Part shown: positions 49,916-59,480 of the stretch, one piece after another
Position numbering within the stretch: the stretch's first letter is position 1
Layout: each line of letters opens with the position of its first letter
Origin: Bradyrhizobium guangzhouense
GTDB taxonomy: Bacteria > Pseudomonadota > Alphaproteobacteria > Rhizobiales > Xanthobacteraceae
Direction of reading: 5' to 3'
NCBI RefSeq assembly: GCF_004114955.1
Contig: NZ_CP030053.1
Span: 4,650,001-4,714,000 of the forward strand
Length of the DNA stretch: 64,000 nt
Translations under genes and position numbers: made by a program
The notes under the pieces: generated by a model
The model's database searches: none
What the model saw: only the letters and a program-made list of their open reading frames with translations
What the model was told of the DNA's origin: nothing

Positions 49916-50488
49916 ATGGAAGGCGAGACCTTCCTCTGGCTGATACGGCATGCCCCCGTCGACGGCGTCGCGGGGACCATCCATGCCAATGACGCGCCCG
50001 CCGACCTCGGCGATCGCGCGCAGCTGGAGGCGCTGCGTCAGCGCCTGCCGCCCGATGCGGCTAGTTATGCGAGCCAAGCGCGACGCACGGTCGAGACCGC
50101 GCGGGCGCTGGGACTCGCGCCCCAGCAGATGGCTGAGTTCGGCGAGCAGGATTTTGGTGACTGGACCGGCCGTCGGCATGACGAGCTCGCCAGCAGCGGT
50201 GGCGAGGCCTATGCGCAGTTCTGGCGCGATCCGGCGCGCGGACGACCGCCCGGTGGCGAGAGTTTTGAGAATCAGGTCGCGCGCGTCCGGCTGGGGCTTG
50301 CACGGATCGACGCGGGTTCGGCAACGCTGGTCGTGCATTCCGGCACGATCCGGGCGGCGCTCTGCATCGCGCTCGACCTGACGCCGCAGGCCGCCTTGCG
50401 CTTCGTGATTGATCCGCTGTCACTGACCCGGATCGATCGGCTCGCGACCGGCTGGCGCGTCGTGTCGGTCAATCAGCGGATCAGCTAG
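49916..50488 (+). CDS. Histidine phosphatase (CobC/alpha-ribazole-phosphatase-like)
   Basis: 190 residues from the ATG at 49916, with GGGAGA upstream; an earlier in-frame start at 49862 is less likely. The phosphatase motif RHAPVDG carries the catalytic His, and a second His lies in VVHSGTIRAALC. The length and its place at the end of the cobalamin cluster fit a CobC-type phosphatase that removes the phosphate from the nucleotide loop, but a general phosphoglycerate-mutase-like enzyme cannot be ruled out. It converges with cobT and overlaps it by eight bases. It starts 76 bases from the riboswitch on the opposite strand. Confidence 0.78.
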   Translation: MEGETFLWLIRHAPVDGVAGTIHANDAPADLGDRAQLEALRQRLPPDAASYASQARRTVETARALGLAPQQMAEFGEQDFGDWTGRRHDELASSGGEAYAQFWRDPARGRPPGGESFENQVARVRLGLARIDAGSATLVVHSGTIRAALCIALDLTPQAALRFVIDPLSLTRIDRLATGWRVVSVNQRIS

Positions 50489-51533
50489 GCCTGTCAGGCA
50501 CATTGGCCTGCGCAAATGTCGCCATGTCGTTGTGCAGCGCGCAGGCGAAGCGCACCAGCGGCAGCGCGATCGCAGCGCCTGATCCTTCGCCAAGCCTGAG
50601 ATCGAGGCTGATCAATGGCTGCACGTTCAGGGCACGCAATACCAGCCGATGCCCCTGTTCCGCCGATTGATGCGACGGCAGCAGGAACGGCTGGCACGAC
50701 GGATTGAGACGCACCGCCGCGAGTGCCGCGACTGAAACAATAAAGCCATCGATCAGCACGGGAATGCGCGCCTGCGCAGCCGCGATGATCGCGCCTGAGA
50801 TCGCGGCGATCTCGAGGCCGCCGACGGCACACAGGATCTTTTCGGGCGAGCCGCCCGCCACGCCATGGCGCGCGATCGCGGCCTCGATCACGCGCACCTT
50901 GTGTGCGCGGCCTGCTGCATCGACGCCGGTGCCACTGCCCGCGATCTCCTCGGCGCTGATGCCGAGCAGGCTCGCGGCGATCGCGGCTGATGTCGTGGTG
51001 TTGCCGATGCCCATCTCGCCGAAGATCAGCAGGTCGGGCTGATTGGCCATCGCCTGCATTACCGCGCGTTGGCCGGCCTCGAAGGCGAATGCCAGCTCCG
51101 CCGGCGTGAGCGCAGGCTCGATGCTGAAATCGCGCGTGCCATGGCGCGGCTTGTCCGTGACGATATCAGGCATCGCATCCTCGGCCAGCGTGCCGGCGTC
51201 GACCACCTCAAGGTCGGAGCCCAGCTCACGCGCCAGCACCGAAATCGCGGCACCTCCGGACGCAAAATTCGCCATCATCGCGATGGTGACGGCCTGCGGA
51301 TAGGCCGACACGCCCTGGGCCACGATGCCGTGATCGCCGGCGAAGATGATGATCGGCACGCGCGCCGCGCGCGGCCGTTCGGTCGCTTGCAGGCCCGCCA
51401 GCTCGATCGCGAGCTGCTCGAGCCGGCCGAGCGCGCCGGTCGGCTTTGTCAATTGTGCCTGTCGTGCGATTGCCGCCTCGCGATGGTCAGCGGAGATCTC
51501 GGGGCATTTCTGGGTGATCCATTCGGGGAGCAT
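50481..51533 (-). CDS. cobT: Nicotinate-nucleotide-dimethylbenzimidazole phosphoribosyltransferase
   Basis: 350 residues from the ATG at 51533. It has the CobT signature IIFAGDHGIVAQGVSAYP, GEMGIGNTTTSAA, GTGVDAAG and LGEGSGAAIALPL; the Glu of the last (E316) corresponds to the catalytic base of this family. It makes alpha-ribazole phosphate from dimethylbenzimidazole and nicotinate mononucleotide for the lower axial ligand of B12. It is the last gene of the minus-strand series, 10 bases after cobF. In Pseudomonas denitrificans nomenclature it is cobU. Confidence 0.95.
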   Translation of the reverse strand: MLPEWITQKCPEISADHREAAIARQAQLTKPTGALGRLEQLAIELAGLQATERPRAARVPIIIFAGDHGIVAQGVSAYPQAVTIAMMANFASGGAAISVLARELGSDLEVVDAGTLAEDAMPDIVTDKPRHGTRDFSIEPALTPAELAFAFEAGQRAVMQAMANQPDLLIFGEMGIGNTTTSAAIAASLLGISAEEIAGSGTGVDAAGRAHKVRVIEAAIARHGVAGGSPEKILCAVGGLEIAAISGAIIAAAQARIPVLIDGFIVSVAALAAVRLNPSCQPFLLPSHQSAEQGHRLVLRALNVQPLISLDLRLGEGSGAAIALPLVRFACALHNDMATFAQANVPDRPS

Positions 51534-51543
51534 GCTACCTCGC

Positions 51544-52293
51544 TTAGGGGCTGCGCTTGAGGATGTAACTGTCCATGATCCAGCCGTGCCGCTCGCGCGC
51601 GTCCTGCCGCGTGGCGACGATGCGCGGGCCGATCTCGGCGAGCGCGCCGGACAGGATGATCTGGTCGGCCATGCCGAGATAGGCGCCCCACCAGATGTGA
51701 ACTCCATCAGGGTCGAGCGACTGGAACGCCGTGCTGCCGTCGAGCATCACAACGATCGTATCGACGCCTTCAGGCCAGCCGCCTTCGCGCAAGCGGCGCC
51801 CCGTCGTCACCAGAAACGGCTCGCCGATATCGTTGAGCGGCAACGCATGCGCCGCGCACAGCGCCTGGATCGAGGTGATGCCGGGCACGACCGCGATGTC
51901 TGGCAACGGATCGAGCCGCCGCGCGATGCGCAGCGAGGAATCGTAGAGCGAGGGATCGCCCCAGATCAGCAGCGCGACCTTGCCGGCGCCGTCAAGATGA
52001 TCGGCGATGGTCTGCGACCAGGTCGCGGCGACCGAATCGTGCCAATCGTCCACGCCCTTGCGGTAATCCGCTTCGGCGGCGTCGCGCACCGGAAGATCGA
52101 ATTCGGCAATGCGCGTGGTGGCGCTCGTGAGCACGTCGGCGCAAATCGTCCGCCTGAGGTCGGCGAGATCGGATTTTGCGGCGCCCTTGCGCGGGATCAG
52201 GATCAGGTCTGCGGCGTTGATGGCTTCGATTGCCGCGCGCGTGAGCTGCCTGGGATCGCCGCAACCGATGCCGATCAGGGACAGCGTCATCAT
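51544..52293 (-). CDS. cobF: Precorrin-6A synthase (deacetylating) CobF
   Basis: 249 residues of the tetrapyrrole methylase fold: LSLIGIGCGDPRQLTRAAIEAINAADLILIP at the start, and a WGDPSLYDSSLRI substrate loop. CobF removes the acetyl group and methylates C1 in the aerobic pathway; it is absent from the anaerobic route, so it marks oxygen-dependent B12 synthesis. It overlaps cobA by four bases. Confidence 0.93.
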   Translation of the reverse strand: MMTLSLIGIGCGDPRQLTRAAIEAINAADLILIPRKGAAKSDLADLRRTICADVLTSATTRIAEFDLPVRDAAEADYRKGVDDWHDSVAATWSQTIADHLDGAGKVALLIWGDPSLYDSSLRIARRLDPLPDIAVVPGITSIQALCAAHALPLNDIGEPFLVTTGRRLREGGWPEGVDTIVVMLDGSTAFQSLDPDGVHIWWGAYLGMADQIILSGALAEIGPRIVATRQDARERHGWIMDSYILKRSP

Positions 52294-53021
52294 GACGATC
52301 CGCCCTCCGCCAGCGCGCCGAACATGATGACGGCGGCCGTGGAAGCCGCGCCGCCGCGCGCCAGTTGCTCGGCAAGCTCGACAACAGTGGAGCGGACCAG
52401 ACGCTCATCGGCACGGCCGAGCGATTCCGCGAACAATGCCGGAGTGCTCGGTGAAAGGCCATGCTCGATCAGTTTCCCGACCAGCGCCGAAAAGGTCCTC
52501 CGGCCCATATAGACCACCGTCGTCGCATCGGGGTCAGCCAGCGCGGCCCAGTTCAGATTTGGCGGCAGCTCGCCGGTCACATCGGCGCCGGTCACGAATT
52601 GGACGCGGCGCGAGGTGTGACGACGTGTCAGCGGAATGCCGGCTTGCGCGGCGGCGACGCAAGCCGAGGTGACGCCAGGGATGATCTCATAGCCGATGCC
52701 GGCCTGGCGCAGCGTCTCGATCTCCTCCTCGAGCCGGCCAAAGATGCCGGCATCGCCCGACTTCAGCCGCACGACGCGGACGCCCGTGGCGGCATAGTCG
52801 ACCAGCAGACGATTGACGTGATGCTGCTTTGTCGACGGCCGCCCTGCCCGCTTCCCGACTGCGACGAGGTTGGCACCGGGCCGCGCCAGATCGAGGATCG
52901 CTCCCGACGCGAGATCATCATAGAGGACGACATCGGCCTCGCGCAGCCGCGCGGCGCCCTTGAGCGTGAGAAGCTCGGGATCGCCGGGGCCGGCGGAAAC
53001 GAAGGAGACAAAGCCGCTCAC
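52290..53021 (-). CDS. cobA: Uroporphyrinogen-III C-methyltransferase CobA
   Basis: 243 residues with the SAM-dependent methylase signature VSAGPGDPELLTLKGAARLREADVVLYD, VRLKSGDAGIFGR and PGVTSACVAAAQAGIPLTRR. It methylates uroporphyrinogen III twice to precorrin-2, the branch point toward B12 and sirohaem. It lacks the dehydrogenase/ferrochelatase part of CysG. It overlaps cobF and cobB by four bases each. Confidence 0.94.
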   Translation of the reverse strand: MSGFVSFVSAGPGDPELLTLKGAARLREADVVLYDDLASGAILDLARPGANLVAVGKRAGRPSTKQHHVNRLLVDYAATGVRVVRLKSGDAGIFGRLEEEIETLRQAGIGYEIIPGVTSACVAAAQAGIPLTRRHTSRRVQFVTGADVTGELPPNLNWAALADPDATTVVYMGRRTFSALVGKLIEHGLSPSTPALFAESLGRADERLVRSTVVELAEQLARGGAASTAAVIMFGALAEGGSS

Positions 53022-54328
53022 CGGTCCTCCGCGATCAGATGGAAGAACGTGCCGGTGGCGCGGCCGCGCCGCGAGCCGGTCTCGGCGATGACCGCGCCGG
53101 TCGCGTCGTGCACGACCGCCAGCGGCGTATCGGGCTGGGCGAGGATCGTTGAATAGTGGAATTCGTGGCCGCGCAGACGCGCGCCGACCGGATGGCCCGG
53201 CATCGGCGCTGCGAGCGCAGCGAGGCGATAGCCGAGATGCATGCGGCGCTTGGCAAAGCTCGTCTCCAGGCCCAGCAGGCCCGCCATCTCATGCCTGACA
53301 CCCTCGGCATCGATCAAAGCGGACCCCAGCACCATATACCCGCCGCATTCGCCGTGCACCGGCCGCGTCTCGGCGAAAGCGCGCAGCCTGCTGCGGAAGC
53401 CCGTGTTTGCCGCGATCTTGCCGGCGTGAAGCTCGGGATAGCCGCCGGGGAGCCAGCATACATCGGCGCTTTTATCGGGGCCTTCATCCGCGAGCGGCGA
53501 GAACGTCGCAATTTCGGCGCCCGCCGCGCGCCAGCCTTCCAGCATGTGCGGATAGATGAACGAGAATGCGGCATCGCGGGCGAGCGCAATGCGCTGGCCG
53601 GGCGGTGTCACGTTCAGGCCATTCGTTGCGGATTGCGGAGACCAGGAAGCCGCCGACCCCAGGACCGCATCGAGATCGACATGCTCGGTGACGAAGCGCG
53701 CAGCTTCGTCGATCAGCTTGCCGATCTCCGCCTGCTCCTCGGCCTGCACGAGGCCAAGATGGCGCTTCGGCAGGCTGATCTCGGCATGGCGCGGCAACGC
53801 GCCGAACACGGCAATGCCGGCGTCATTCAGCGCGCGCCGCACCAGATCTTCATGGCGCGGGCTGGCGATGCGATTGAGCACGACGCCCGCAAGGCGCACA
53901 CCGGCGCGGTAGTCGCGCAGGCCAGCCGCGATCGCCGCCGCCGTCTGCGCCTGTCCGGAGGGATCGATGACCAGCACCACCGGCCAACCCAGCATCTCCG
54001 CGATATCGGCGGTGGCGCCTGTGCCGGAGACGCCGCGAGCGGCGACGCCGTCGAACAGGCCCATCGAACCCTCGGCGAGCACGATGTCGGCGTCCGCCCC
54101 GTGGCTGACGAGATGTGAGATCGTCGCGCGGTCCATCGCCCAGCTATCGACATTGACCGAAGCGCGGCCGGTGGCCACTGCGTGGAAAGCGGGATCGATA
54201 TAGTCCGGGCCGCTCTTGAAGCATTGCACGTTCAAGCCGCGATGGCGCCAGGCGCGCGCGAGCGCCAGCGTCAGCGTGGTCTTGCCGACACCGGAAGCCG
54301 GCGCGGAGATGACGAGGCCTGCCGCCAT
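53018..54328 (-). CDS. cobB: Cobyrinic/hydrogenobyrinic acid a,c-diamide synthase CobB
   Basis: 436 residues from the ATG at 54328, overlapping the cobM stop. The N-terminal ATPase domain has a P-loop ISAPASGVGKTTL; the C-terminal glutamine amidotransferase domain has its Cys at C328 in HGECGGYMVLG. It amidates the a and c side chains with glutamine and ATP, before cobalt insertion in the aerobic pathway. Length is normal. The frame is open further upstream to 55321, but only across cobM. Confidence 0.95.
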   Translation of the reverse strand: MAAGLVISAPASGVGKTTLTLALARAWRHRGLNVQCFKSGPDYIDPAFHAVATGRASVNVDSWAMDRATISHLVSHGADADIVLAEGSMGLFDGVAARGVSGTGATADIAEMLGWPVVLVIDPSGQAQTAAAIAAGLRDYRAGVRLAGVVLNRIASPRHEDLVRRALNDAGIAVFGALPRHAEISLPKRHLGLVQAEEQAEIGKLIDEAARFVTEHVDLDAVLGSAASWSPQSATNGLNVTPPGQRIALARDAAFSFIYPHMLEGWRAAGAEIATFSPLADEGPDKSADVCWLPGGYPELHAGKIAANTGFRSRLRAFAETRPVHGECGGYMVLGSALIDAEGVRHEMAGLLGLETSFAKRRMHLGYRLAALAAPMPGHPVGARLRGHEFHYSTILAQPDTPLAVVHDATGAVIAETGSRRGRATGTFFHLIAEDR

Positions 54329-55110
54329 CACGACGCCTCCGGAAAGCGCGGCTCCGCGCCGACCGGCCGATAGCGGCGATCGTAGTCCGCGGCATAAAGC
54401 CGGCTCTCGTCGAAATCCGAAAGCCCAAGCGTCTTGCCGACCAGGATCAGCGCGGTGCGCTCCATCTCGACGGCGACAGTGGCATCGAGTGTTGCCAGCG
54501 TCGCACGCACGACGCGCTGGTCCGGCCAACTCGCGCGCCAGACGACCGCGACCGGGCAGTCCGCACCGTAATGCGGGGTGAGCTCGGCGACGACTTTGTC
54601 GAGCTGATGGATCGACAAGTGAATCGCGAGCACCGCGCCGGTTGCAGCGAAGGCCGCGAGTTTCTCGCCTTCGGGCATCGCGCTGGCGCGGCCCGGCGTG
54701 CGCGTCAGCACGACCGACTGGGCGAGACCGGGCAGCGTCAGTTCGGCTTCGAGAGTGGCCGCAGCGGCGGCGAAGGAGGGCACGCCTGGCGTGACGGTAA
54801 AGGGAATGCCAAGCGCGCGCAGACGGCGAAGCTGTTCGCCCATCGCCGACCAGATCGAGAGATCGCCGGAATGCAGCCGTGCGACGTCCTTGCCCTCGGC
54901 ATGCGCGGCGGCAATCTCGGCGATGATCTGGCCGAGCGACAGCGGCGCGGTGTTGACAATGCGCGCCCCAGGCGGGCAATGCGCCAGCACGCCCTCTGGC
55001 ACCAGAGAGCCGGCATACAGGCAGACCGGACAGGCGGCGATCAGGTCGCGGCCGCGCAGCGTCAGCAGATCGGGCGCGCCCGGCCCGGCGCCGATGAAGT
55101 GCACCGTCAC
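54328..55110 (-). CDS. cobM: Precorrin-4 C11-methyltransferase CobM
   Basis: 260 residues: [36 protein letters not shown] opening, [15 protein letters not shown] in the middle, and [12 protein letters not shown]. The opening YAGSLVP and LHSGD motifs are characteristic of CobM/CbiF. It methylates C11 of precorrin-4 to give precorrin-5. It overlaps cobE and cobB by a few bases. Confidence 0.94.
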   Translation of the reverse strand: MTVHFIGAGPGAPDLLTLRGRDLIAACPVCLYAGSLVPEGVLAHCPPGARIVNTAPLSLGQIIAEIAAAHAEGKDVARLHSGDLSIWSAMGEQLRRLRALGIPFTVTPGVPSFAAAAATLEAELTLPGLAQSVVLTRTPGRASAMPEGEKLAAFAATGAVLAIHLSIHQLDKVVAELTPHYGADCPVAVVWRASWPDQRVVRATLATLDATVAVEMERTALILVGKTLGLSDFDESRLYAADYDRRYRPVGAEPRFPEAS

Positions 55111-55475
55111 GGGCCGTCTCCTTCAGCGATTGCGGCGGTTGCGGTGCGGTCCTGCGAGACGACGCGTGTTGCGATGAGCCGCGCCCGCGGACCAGCCGCA
55201 GCGAGCGCCGCGGCTTCGGCGACCGAGCCCGTGCCGAACGTTTCGGTGATCCGCCGCGACTGCGTCGGCGTATCGATACCGGCCAGCACATCGGCCGGCA
55301 CAGCCCTGATCGGAACGCCATACTCGCGCGCGAGCTGTTTCAGCGCCTCCGCGTCAGCCTTGTCGCTGATGGTCGCCACGGCCGCGAGGCCATCTGAACC
55401 GCCTGCGGCCGCCAGCGCTTCGCGCAGTGAGGCCAGCGTCACATCCTGTTTGAATCCGAGCCCGGCGACCTTCAT
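55107..55475 (-). CDS. cobE: CobE / CbiG C-terminal-domain protein
   Basis: 122 residues from the ATG at 55475, overlapping the cobL stop as [24 protein letters not shown] and [20 protein letters not shown], then [11 protein letters not shown], match the CobE/CbiG_C fold. Its exact role in the aerobic pathway is unsettled; it may help in ring contraction or bind an intermediate. The larger reading frame to 55910 is a shadow of cobL. Confidence 0.88.
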   Translation of the reverse strand: MKVAGLGFKQDVTLASLREALAAAGGSDGLAAVATISDKADAEALKQLAREYGVPIRAVPADVLAGIDTPTQSRRITETFGTGSVAEAAALAAAGPRARLIATRVVSQDRTATAAIAEGDGP

Positions 55476-56665
55476 CGGACCGTACTCCACTGCACCACCG
55501 GCCGGGCCGTCTCCCACGAACGATAACGGCCGAGCGGAGCGGCATGCGCGATCTCGACCCGCATCAACTCGCCGCCATGGTGCTGATGCAATTCGCCGAG
55601 CAACGCTTCGGTCTCCAGGGTCACGGCATGAGCGACCAGCCGTGCCCCCGGCACAATCCGCGACCAGACCACATCGAACATCGCGCGATCGAGACCACCG
55701 CCGACGAAGATGGCATCCGGCGCATCCAGCGCAGCGAGCGCGTCCGGTGCCTGTCCTGCGATCACCGCGATCCGATGCGCCAATCCGAACGATGCCGCAT
55801 TGGTGCGAATAGTCGCAGCGCGATCCTCGCGCGCCTCGACGGCGGTCGCGGTCCCGCCACACAGCGCCCACTCCACCGAGATCGAGCCGGAGCCGGCGCC
55901 GATGTCCCACAGCCGCTCGCCGGGACGCGGCGCCAGTGCAGACAACGCGAGCGCACGCAGCGGCCGCTTGGTGATCTGGCCGTCATGGGCGAAGAGCTCG
56001 TCCGCAAGCCCAGAACTGCGGGGAATACCTTGCCCGCCCATCGCCTCGATCGCAACTGCAACCAGGTTTCCAGCGAGCTCGCCCCTAAAGCTGTCTGCGC
56101 GATGCTCTGCGATGCTTTCGCGCGGCCCACCGAGCGCTGCGAGCGTCCAGAAGGCCGAGGCGCCCCAACCGCGATCGCTCAGCCATTTCGCGAGGTCGCC
56201 GACCGCCTCGCCGTCGCGCACGAGACAAACGATCTGCGCCCCATCCGCCAGATGCGGCACAAGGCGTTCGAACGGCGCGGCATGAAGACCGAGGCAGACG
56301 ATCGATTCGAGCCGCCAGCCAAGCCGCGCGGCAGCGAGCGAGAATGTCGAGGGCGCGGGATGGGCGATCCACTCGTCACTCCCGAGTTTTTCGGCAAGGC
56401 CTGCGCCGGCGCCGTACCAGAAGGGATCGCCGGAGGCGAGCACCGCCGTCGGCCGACCGCGACAATTCAGCACTGCGCTGGCGTCGAACGGCACCGGCCA
56501 GGCGCGACCGCGGCCCCCCGCCCCGGCAAGCGCAAGATGGCGCTCGCCGCCGAACACGGTTTCGGCGCCCGCGAGCGCCTTTCGGCTTGCCTCGGACAGC
56601 CCGGCAAGGCCATCTTCGCCGATACCGATGATGGTCAGCCAGGGATCAGGCAGGAAATCAGCCAT
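55472..56665 (-). CDS. cobL: Precorrin-6Y C5,15-methyltransferase (decarboxylating) CobL
   Basis: 397 residues from the ATG at 56665. An N-terminal CbiE-type methylase domain (LTIIGIGEDGLAGLS, VLASGDPFWYGAG) is fused to a C-terminal CbiT-type domain (LWDIGAGSGSISVEWAL, then FVGGGL). It methylates C5 and C15 and removes the acetate side chain on C12. The start codon lies within a CATG that is also the start of cobK on the other strand, and a GAGGG ribosome site sits inside cobK. Confidence 0.94.
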   Translation of the reverse strand: MADFLPDPWLTIIGIGEDGLAGLSEASRKALAGAETVFGGERHLALAGAGGRGRAWPVPFDASAVLNCRGRPTAVLASGDPFWYGAGAGLAEKLGSDEWIAHPAPSTFSLAAARLGWRLESIVCLGLHAAPFERLVPHLADGAQIVCLVRDGEAVGDLAKWLSDRGWGASAFWTLAALGGPRESIAEHRADSFRGELAGNLVAVAIEAMGGQGIPRSSGLADELFAHDGQITKRPLRALALSALAPRPGERLWDIGAGSGSISVEWALCGGTATAVEAREDRAATIRTNAASFGLAHRIAVIAGQAPDALAALDAPDAIFVGGGLDRAMFDVVWSRIVPGARLVAHAVTLETEALLGELHQHHGGELMRVEIAHAAPLGRYRSWETARPVVQWSTVR

Positions 56666-57410
56666 GACGCGCGCCCTCATTCTGGGCGGAATTGCCGATG
56701 CGAGCCTGCTCGCCGCGGAGATCGCGCGTGCCGGCATCGACGCCGTGTATTCCTATGGCGGCCGCACGCGGGCGCCAGCCGATCAACCGCTGCCGACCCG
56801 CATCGGCGGCTTCGGCGGTGTGAGCGGTCTCGTCGATTACATCCGCGGCGAAGGCGTTACGCATGTGATCGACGCGACGCATCCCTTTGCCGCCGAGATG
56901 AGCCGTCACGCCATCGCCGCGTGCGCGGAGACCGGCACGCCGCTGATCGCGCTGGAGCGCGCGCCCTGGCGCAGAGCGCCAGGCGACATCTGGATTGAAG
57001 TCGACGATGTCAACGCCGCAGCCGCCGCGCTGCCCGAAGCGCCGGCCAACGTGTTCCTCGCCATCGGGCGCCAGCACATCGCGCCGTTCGCGGCGAGGCC
57101 GCAGCATGCCTACACGCTGCGGTTCGTCGATCCGCCCGAAGCGCCCCTGCCCTTCGCCGGCGACGTCATTGTATCGCGCGGACCGTTCACGCTTGATGGC
57201 GAGTTGGCGATGATGCGCGCACGCGGCATCGCCTGGATCGTCGCCCGCAATTCCGGCGGCGACGGCGCGTACGCCAAGATCGATGCGGCCCGCAAGCTCG
57301 GCCTGCCCGTCATCATGATCTCGCGACCGCAATTGCCCGAACGATCGCGGGTCGAGAGCGTCACTGACGTGATGCAGTGGCTCGGTCATTCTACCCGCCT
57401 CGGCGCATAG
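56664..57410 (+). CDS. cobK: Precorrin-6A reductase CobK, inverted within the cluster
   Basis: 248 residues from the ATG at 56664, with AGGAA upstream; an ATG at 56628 would lie within cobL. ALILGGIADASLLAAEIARAG and VIDATHPFAAEMSRHAIAACAETGTPLIALERAPW are the CobK/CbiJ family motifs. It reduces precorrin-6A with NADPH to precorrin-6B. It is the only core cob gene on the plus strand: its 5' end overlaps the cobL start and its 3' end overlaps the end of cobJ by 25 bases, so any read-through from cobJ to cobL runs antisense to the whole gene. Confidence 0.93.
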   Translation: MTRALILGGIADASLLAAEIARAGIDAVYSYGGRTRAPADQPLPTRIGGFGGVSGLVDYIRGEGVTHVIDATHPFAAEMSRHAIAACAETGTPLIALERAPWRRAPGDIWIEVDDVNAAAAALPEAPANVFLAIGRQHIAPFAARPQHAYTLRFVDPPEAPLPFAGDVIVSRGPFTLDGELAMMRARGIAWIVARNSGGDGAYAKIDAARKLGLPVIMISRPQLPERSRVESVTDVMQWLGHSTRLGA

Positions 57411-58120
57411 ACCCAACGGCCGACGCGGCGCGTCCGGGAATTGCCGACAATCACCAGCGTGCGCATATCGGCCATCTCCGGTGTCGCGTCGTTCAGCCTC
57501 ACGGTCACAATCTTCTCGTCAGCCGCGCTGATCGCGCGCGCGAAGATCACCAGGCGGTCGCCGCACCCGGCTTCCTTCAACACGTCGACCGCCCGTCCAA
57601 ATCCTTCCGGTCGGCTCGCCGAGCGCGGATTGTACATGGCGATGGCAAAATCCGCTTCGGCAGCAAGCCGGAGCCGCTTCTCGATCACGGCCCAGGGCTT
57701 GAGATTGTCGGAGAGATTGATCGCACAAAAATCGTGACCGAGCGGCGCACCGGCGCGCGCCGCGGCGGCCAGCATCGCGGTGATGCCGGGCAAGACGCGG
57801 ATCGGCAGGTCCTGATAGTGCGGCGCCTGTTCGAGCGCTTCGAACACGGCCGACGCCATCGCAAACACACCGGGGTCGCCGGAGGAGACAATCACCACCT
57901 GCCCCCCTTCGGCCGCGAGCCGCAATGCTTCAGCAGCTCGCTGCAGCTCTTCGCGATTTTCGGAGGGATGCAAGGTGAGACCGGCCCGCGGCGGCACGCG
58001 CGCGACATAGGGGGCGTATCCCAATATATCGGTCGCGGCGGCAAGCGCGACGGAGACCTCCGGCGTCACCAGCGCATCGCTGCCCGGGCCGAGCCCCGCG
58101 ATGGTCAGCGTGCCCGTCAT
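57386..58120 (-). CDS. cobJ: Precorrin-3B C17-methyltransferase CobJ
   Basis: 244 residues from the ATG at 58120, overlapping the cobI stop as ATGA. The methylase pattern is TIAGLGPGSDALVTPEVSVALAAATDILGYAPYV, then VSSGDPGVFAMA and AMYNPRS. It methylates C17 during contraction of the ring. The open frame extends to 58594 only as a shadow of cobI. Its last 25 bases overlap the convergent cobK. Confidence 0.95.
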   Translation of the reverse strand: MTGTLTIAGLGPGSDALVTPEVSVALAAATDILGYAPYVARVPPRAGLTLHPSENREELQRAAEALRLAAEGGQVVIVSSGDPGVFAMASAVFEALEQAPHYQDLPIRVLPGITAMLAAAARAGAPLGHDFCAINLSDNLKPWAVIEKRLRLAAEADFAIAMYNPRSASRPEGFGRAVDVLKEAGCGDRLVIFARAISAADEKIVTVRLNDATPEMADMRTLVIVGNSRTRRVGRWVYAPRRVE

Positions 58121-58848
58121 TCGACGGCGTCCGGAAGCCGGCCCTTGCCGTGCACCAGCACGATCGCAAAGTAAGGACAGTCCGTTGCGTCGATCTCGGC
58201 TAGCCGCGCGACGCGCTCGCCAGGCATGGTGCCGCGCTCGACCAGCCAGGCGTCGTCGAGCCGCCCGGCCGACGCGAGCGCACGCCGCACTTTTGCGAGG
58301 TTGCGCCCGATCTTCATGATCACAAGCGCATCGGAATCGCGCATGCGGCGTTCGAGCTCGGATTCGGGAAGCGTGCCCATCAGCACCGTCGTCACGTCGT
58401 CGCCGAGCGCGATCGGCTGGCCCACGCCATTCCAGCAGCCGACCATACCGGGAATGCCGGCGATCACCTCGATCTCGACGCGGCCCTGCAGGCGCGTGTG
58501 CAAATGCATGAAAGAGCCGTAGAAATAGGGATCGCCCTCGCAGAGCACGACGACGTCGACGGCACGCGCCAGGCGCGCGAGGCGCTCCGCCCATTCATCG
58601 TAGAAGCCGGCGAGAAGCTGGACATAGTCCGGGCTGTCGAAGGCGATCTCGGTCGTCACAGGGTATTCCATGGGATATTCGGTGACGTCGGCCGCGAGCA
58701 GGCCCTCGACGATGCGTCGCGCCTGGCCGGGCCGGCCCTTCTTGCGGAAATAGGCAAGGTGCTTGGCAGCCCGCACGGTGCGGTCCGCGCGCACGCTCAT
58801 CAGATCGGGATCACCGGGGCCGAGACCGCAGCAGATGATGCGTCCCAT
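58117..58848 (-). CDS. cobI: Precorrin-2 C20-methyltransferase CobI
   Basis: 243 residues: IICCGLGPGDPDLMSVRADRTVRAAKHLAYF, CEGDPYFYGSFMHLH and IPGMVGCWNGVG. The combination of GLGPGDPDL and CEGDP...FYGS is characteristic of CobI/CbiL. It methylates precorrin-2 at C20 to give precorrin-3A, the substrate of CobG. It starts two bases after the cobH stop. Confidence 0.95.
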   Translation of the reverse strand: MGRIICCGLGPGDPDLMSVRADRTVRAAKHLAYFRKKGRPGQARRIVEGLLAADVTEYPMEYPVTTEIAFDSPDYVQLLAGFYDEWAERLARLARAVDVVVLCEGDPYFYGSFMHLHTRLQGRVEIEVIAGIPGMVGCWNGVGQPIALGDDVTTVLMGTLPESELERRMRDSDALVIMKIGRNLAKVRRALASAGRLDDAWLVERGTMPGERVARLAEIDATDCPYFAIVLVHGKGRLPDAVE

Positions 58849-58850
58849 GG

Positions 58851-59480
58851 CTACTCGCTCCGGCTCGCCAGTGCATTCACGGCGGCGACCGTGATCGCGG
58901 AGCCGCCGAGGCGGCCTTCGACGGTGAGCGCCGGCGCCGGCGGATCAATCATCAGCGCGGCCTTGGATTCGGCGGCGCCGACGAAGCCGACCGGACAGCC
59001 GATGATCGCCGCAGGCCGCGGGCAGTCGTGATCCTCCAGCATGTTGAGCAGATGGAACAGCGCTGTCGGCGCATTGCCGATCGCGACGATCGCGCCATCC
59101 AGATGCGGCCGCCACAGTTCCAGCGCCGCGGCCGAGCGCGTGTTGTGCATGGACTTGGCCAACGCAGGAACGGCCTCGTCGCCGAGCGTGCAGATCACGA
59201 CGTTGGCGGCAGGAAGTCGCGCGCGGGTAATGCCCTCAGACACCATGCGCGCGTCGCACAGGATCGGCGCGCCCTTCTGCAGCGCTGCCCGTGCTGCGAT
59301 CGCCATGCCCGGTGTGAAGCGGATATGCGCCTCCAGGCCGACCATGCCCGCGGCGTGGATCATCCGCACCACGACCTGCTCCTCCTCAGGCGTGAAGCGC
59401 GCGAGATCAGCCTCGGCCCGGATGGTCGCAAAGGATTGCTGATAGATCGCCGCACCATCGGTCTGGTAAATATGCGGCAT
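58851..59480 (-). CDS. cobH: Precorrin-8X methylmutase CobH
   Basis: 209 residues from the ATG at 59480, overlapping the cobG stop. The catalytic His is H42 in RMIHAAGMVGLE, and the substrate loop NAPTALFHLLNML plus IIGCPVGFVGAAESK are conserved. It moves the methyl group from C11 to C12, giving hydrogenobyrinic acid. The longer open frame to 59735 overlaps cobG and is not used. Confidence 0.96.
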   Translation of the reverse strand: MPHIYQTDGAAIYQQSFATIRAEADLARFTPEEEQVVVRMIHAAGMVGLEAHIRFTPGMAIAARAALQKGAPILCDARMVSEGITRARLPAANVVICTLGDEAVPALAKSMHNTRSAAALELWRPHLDGAIVAIGNAPTALFHLLNMLEDHDCPRPAAIIGCPVGFVGAAESKAALMIDPPAPALTVEGRLGGSAITVAAVNALASRSE

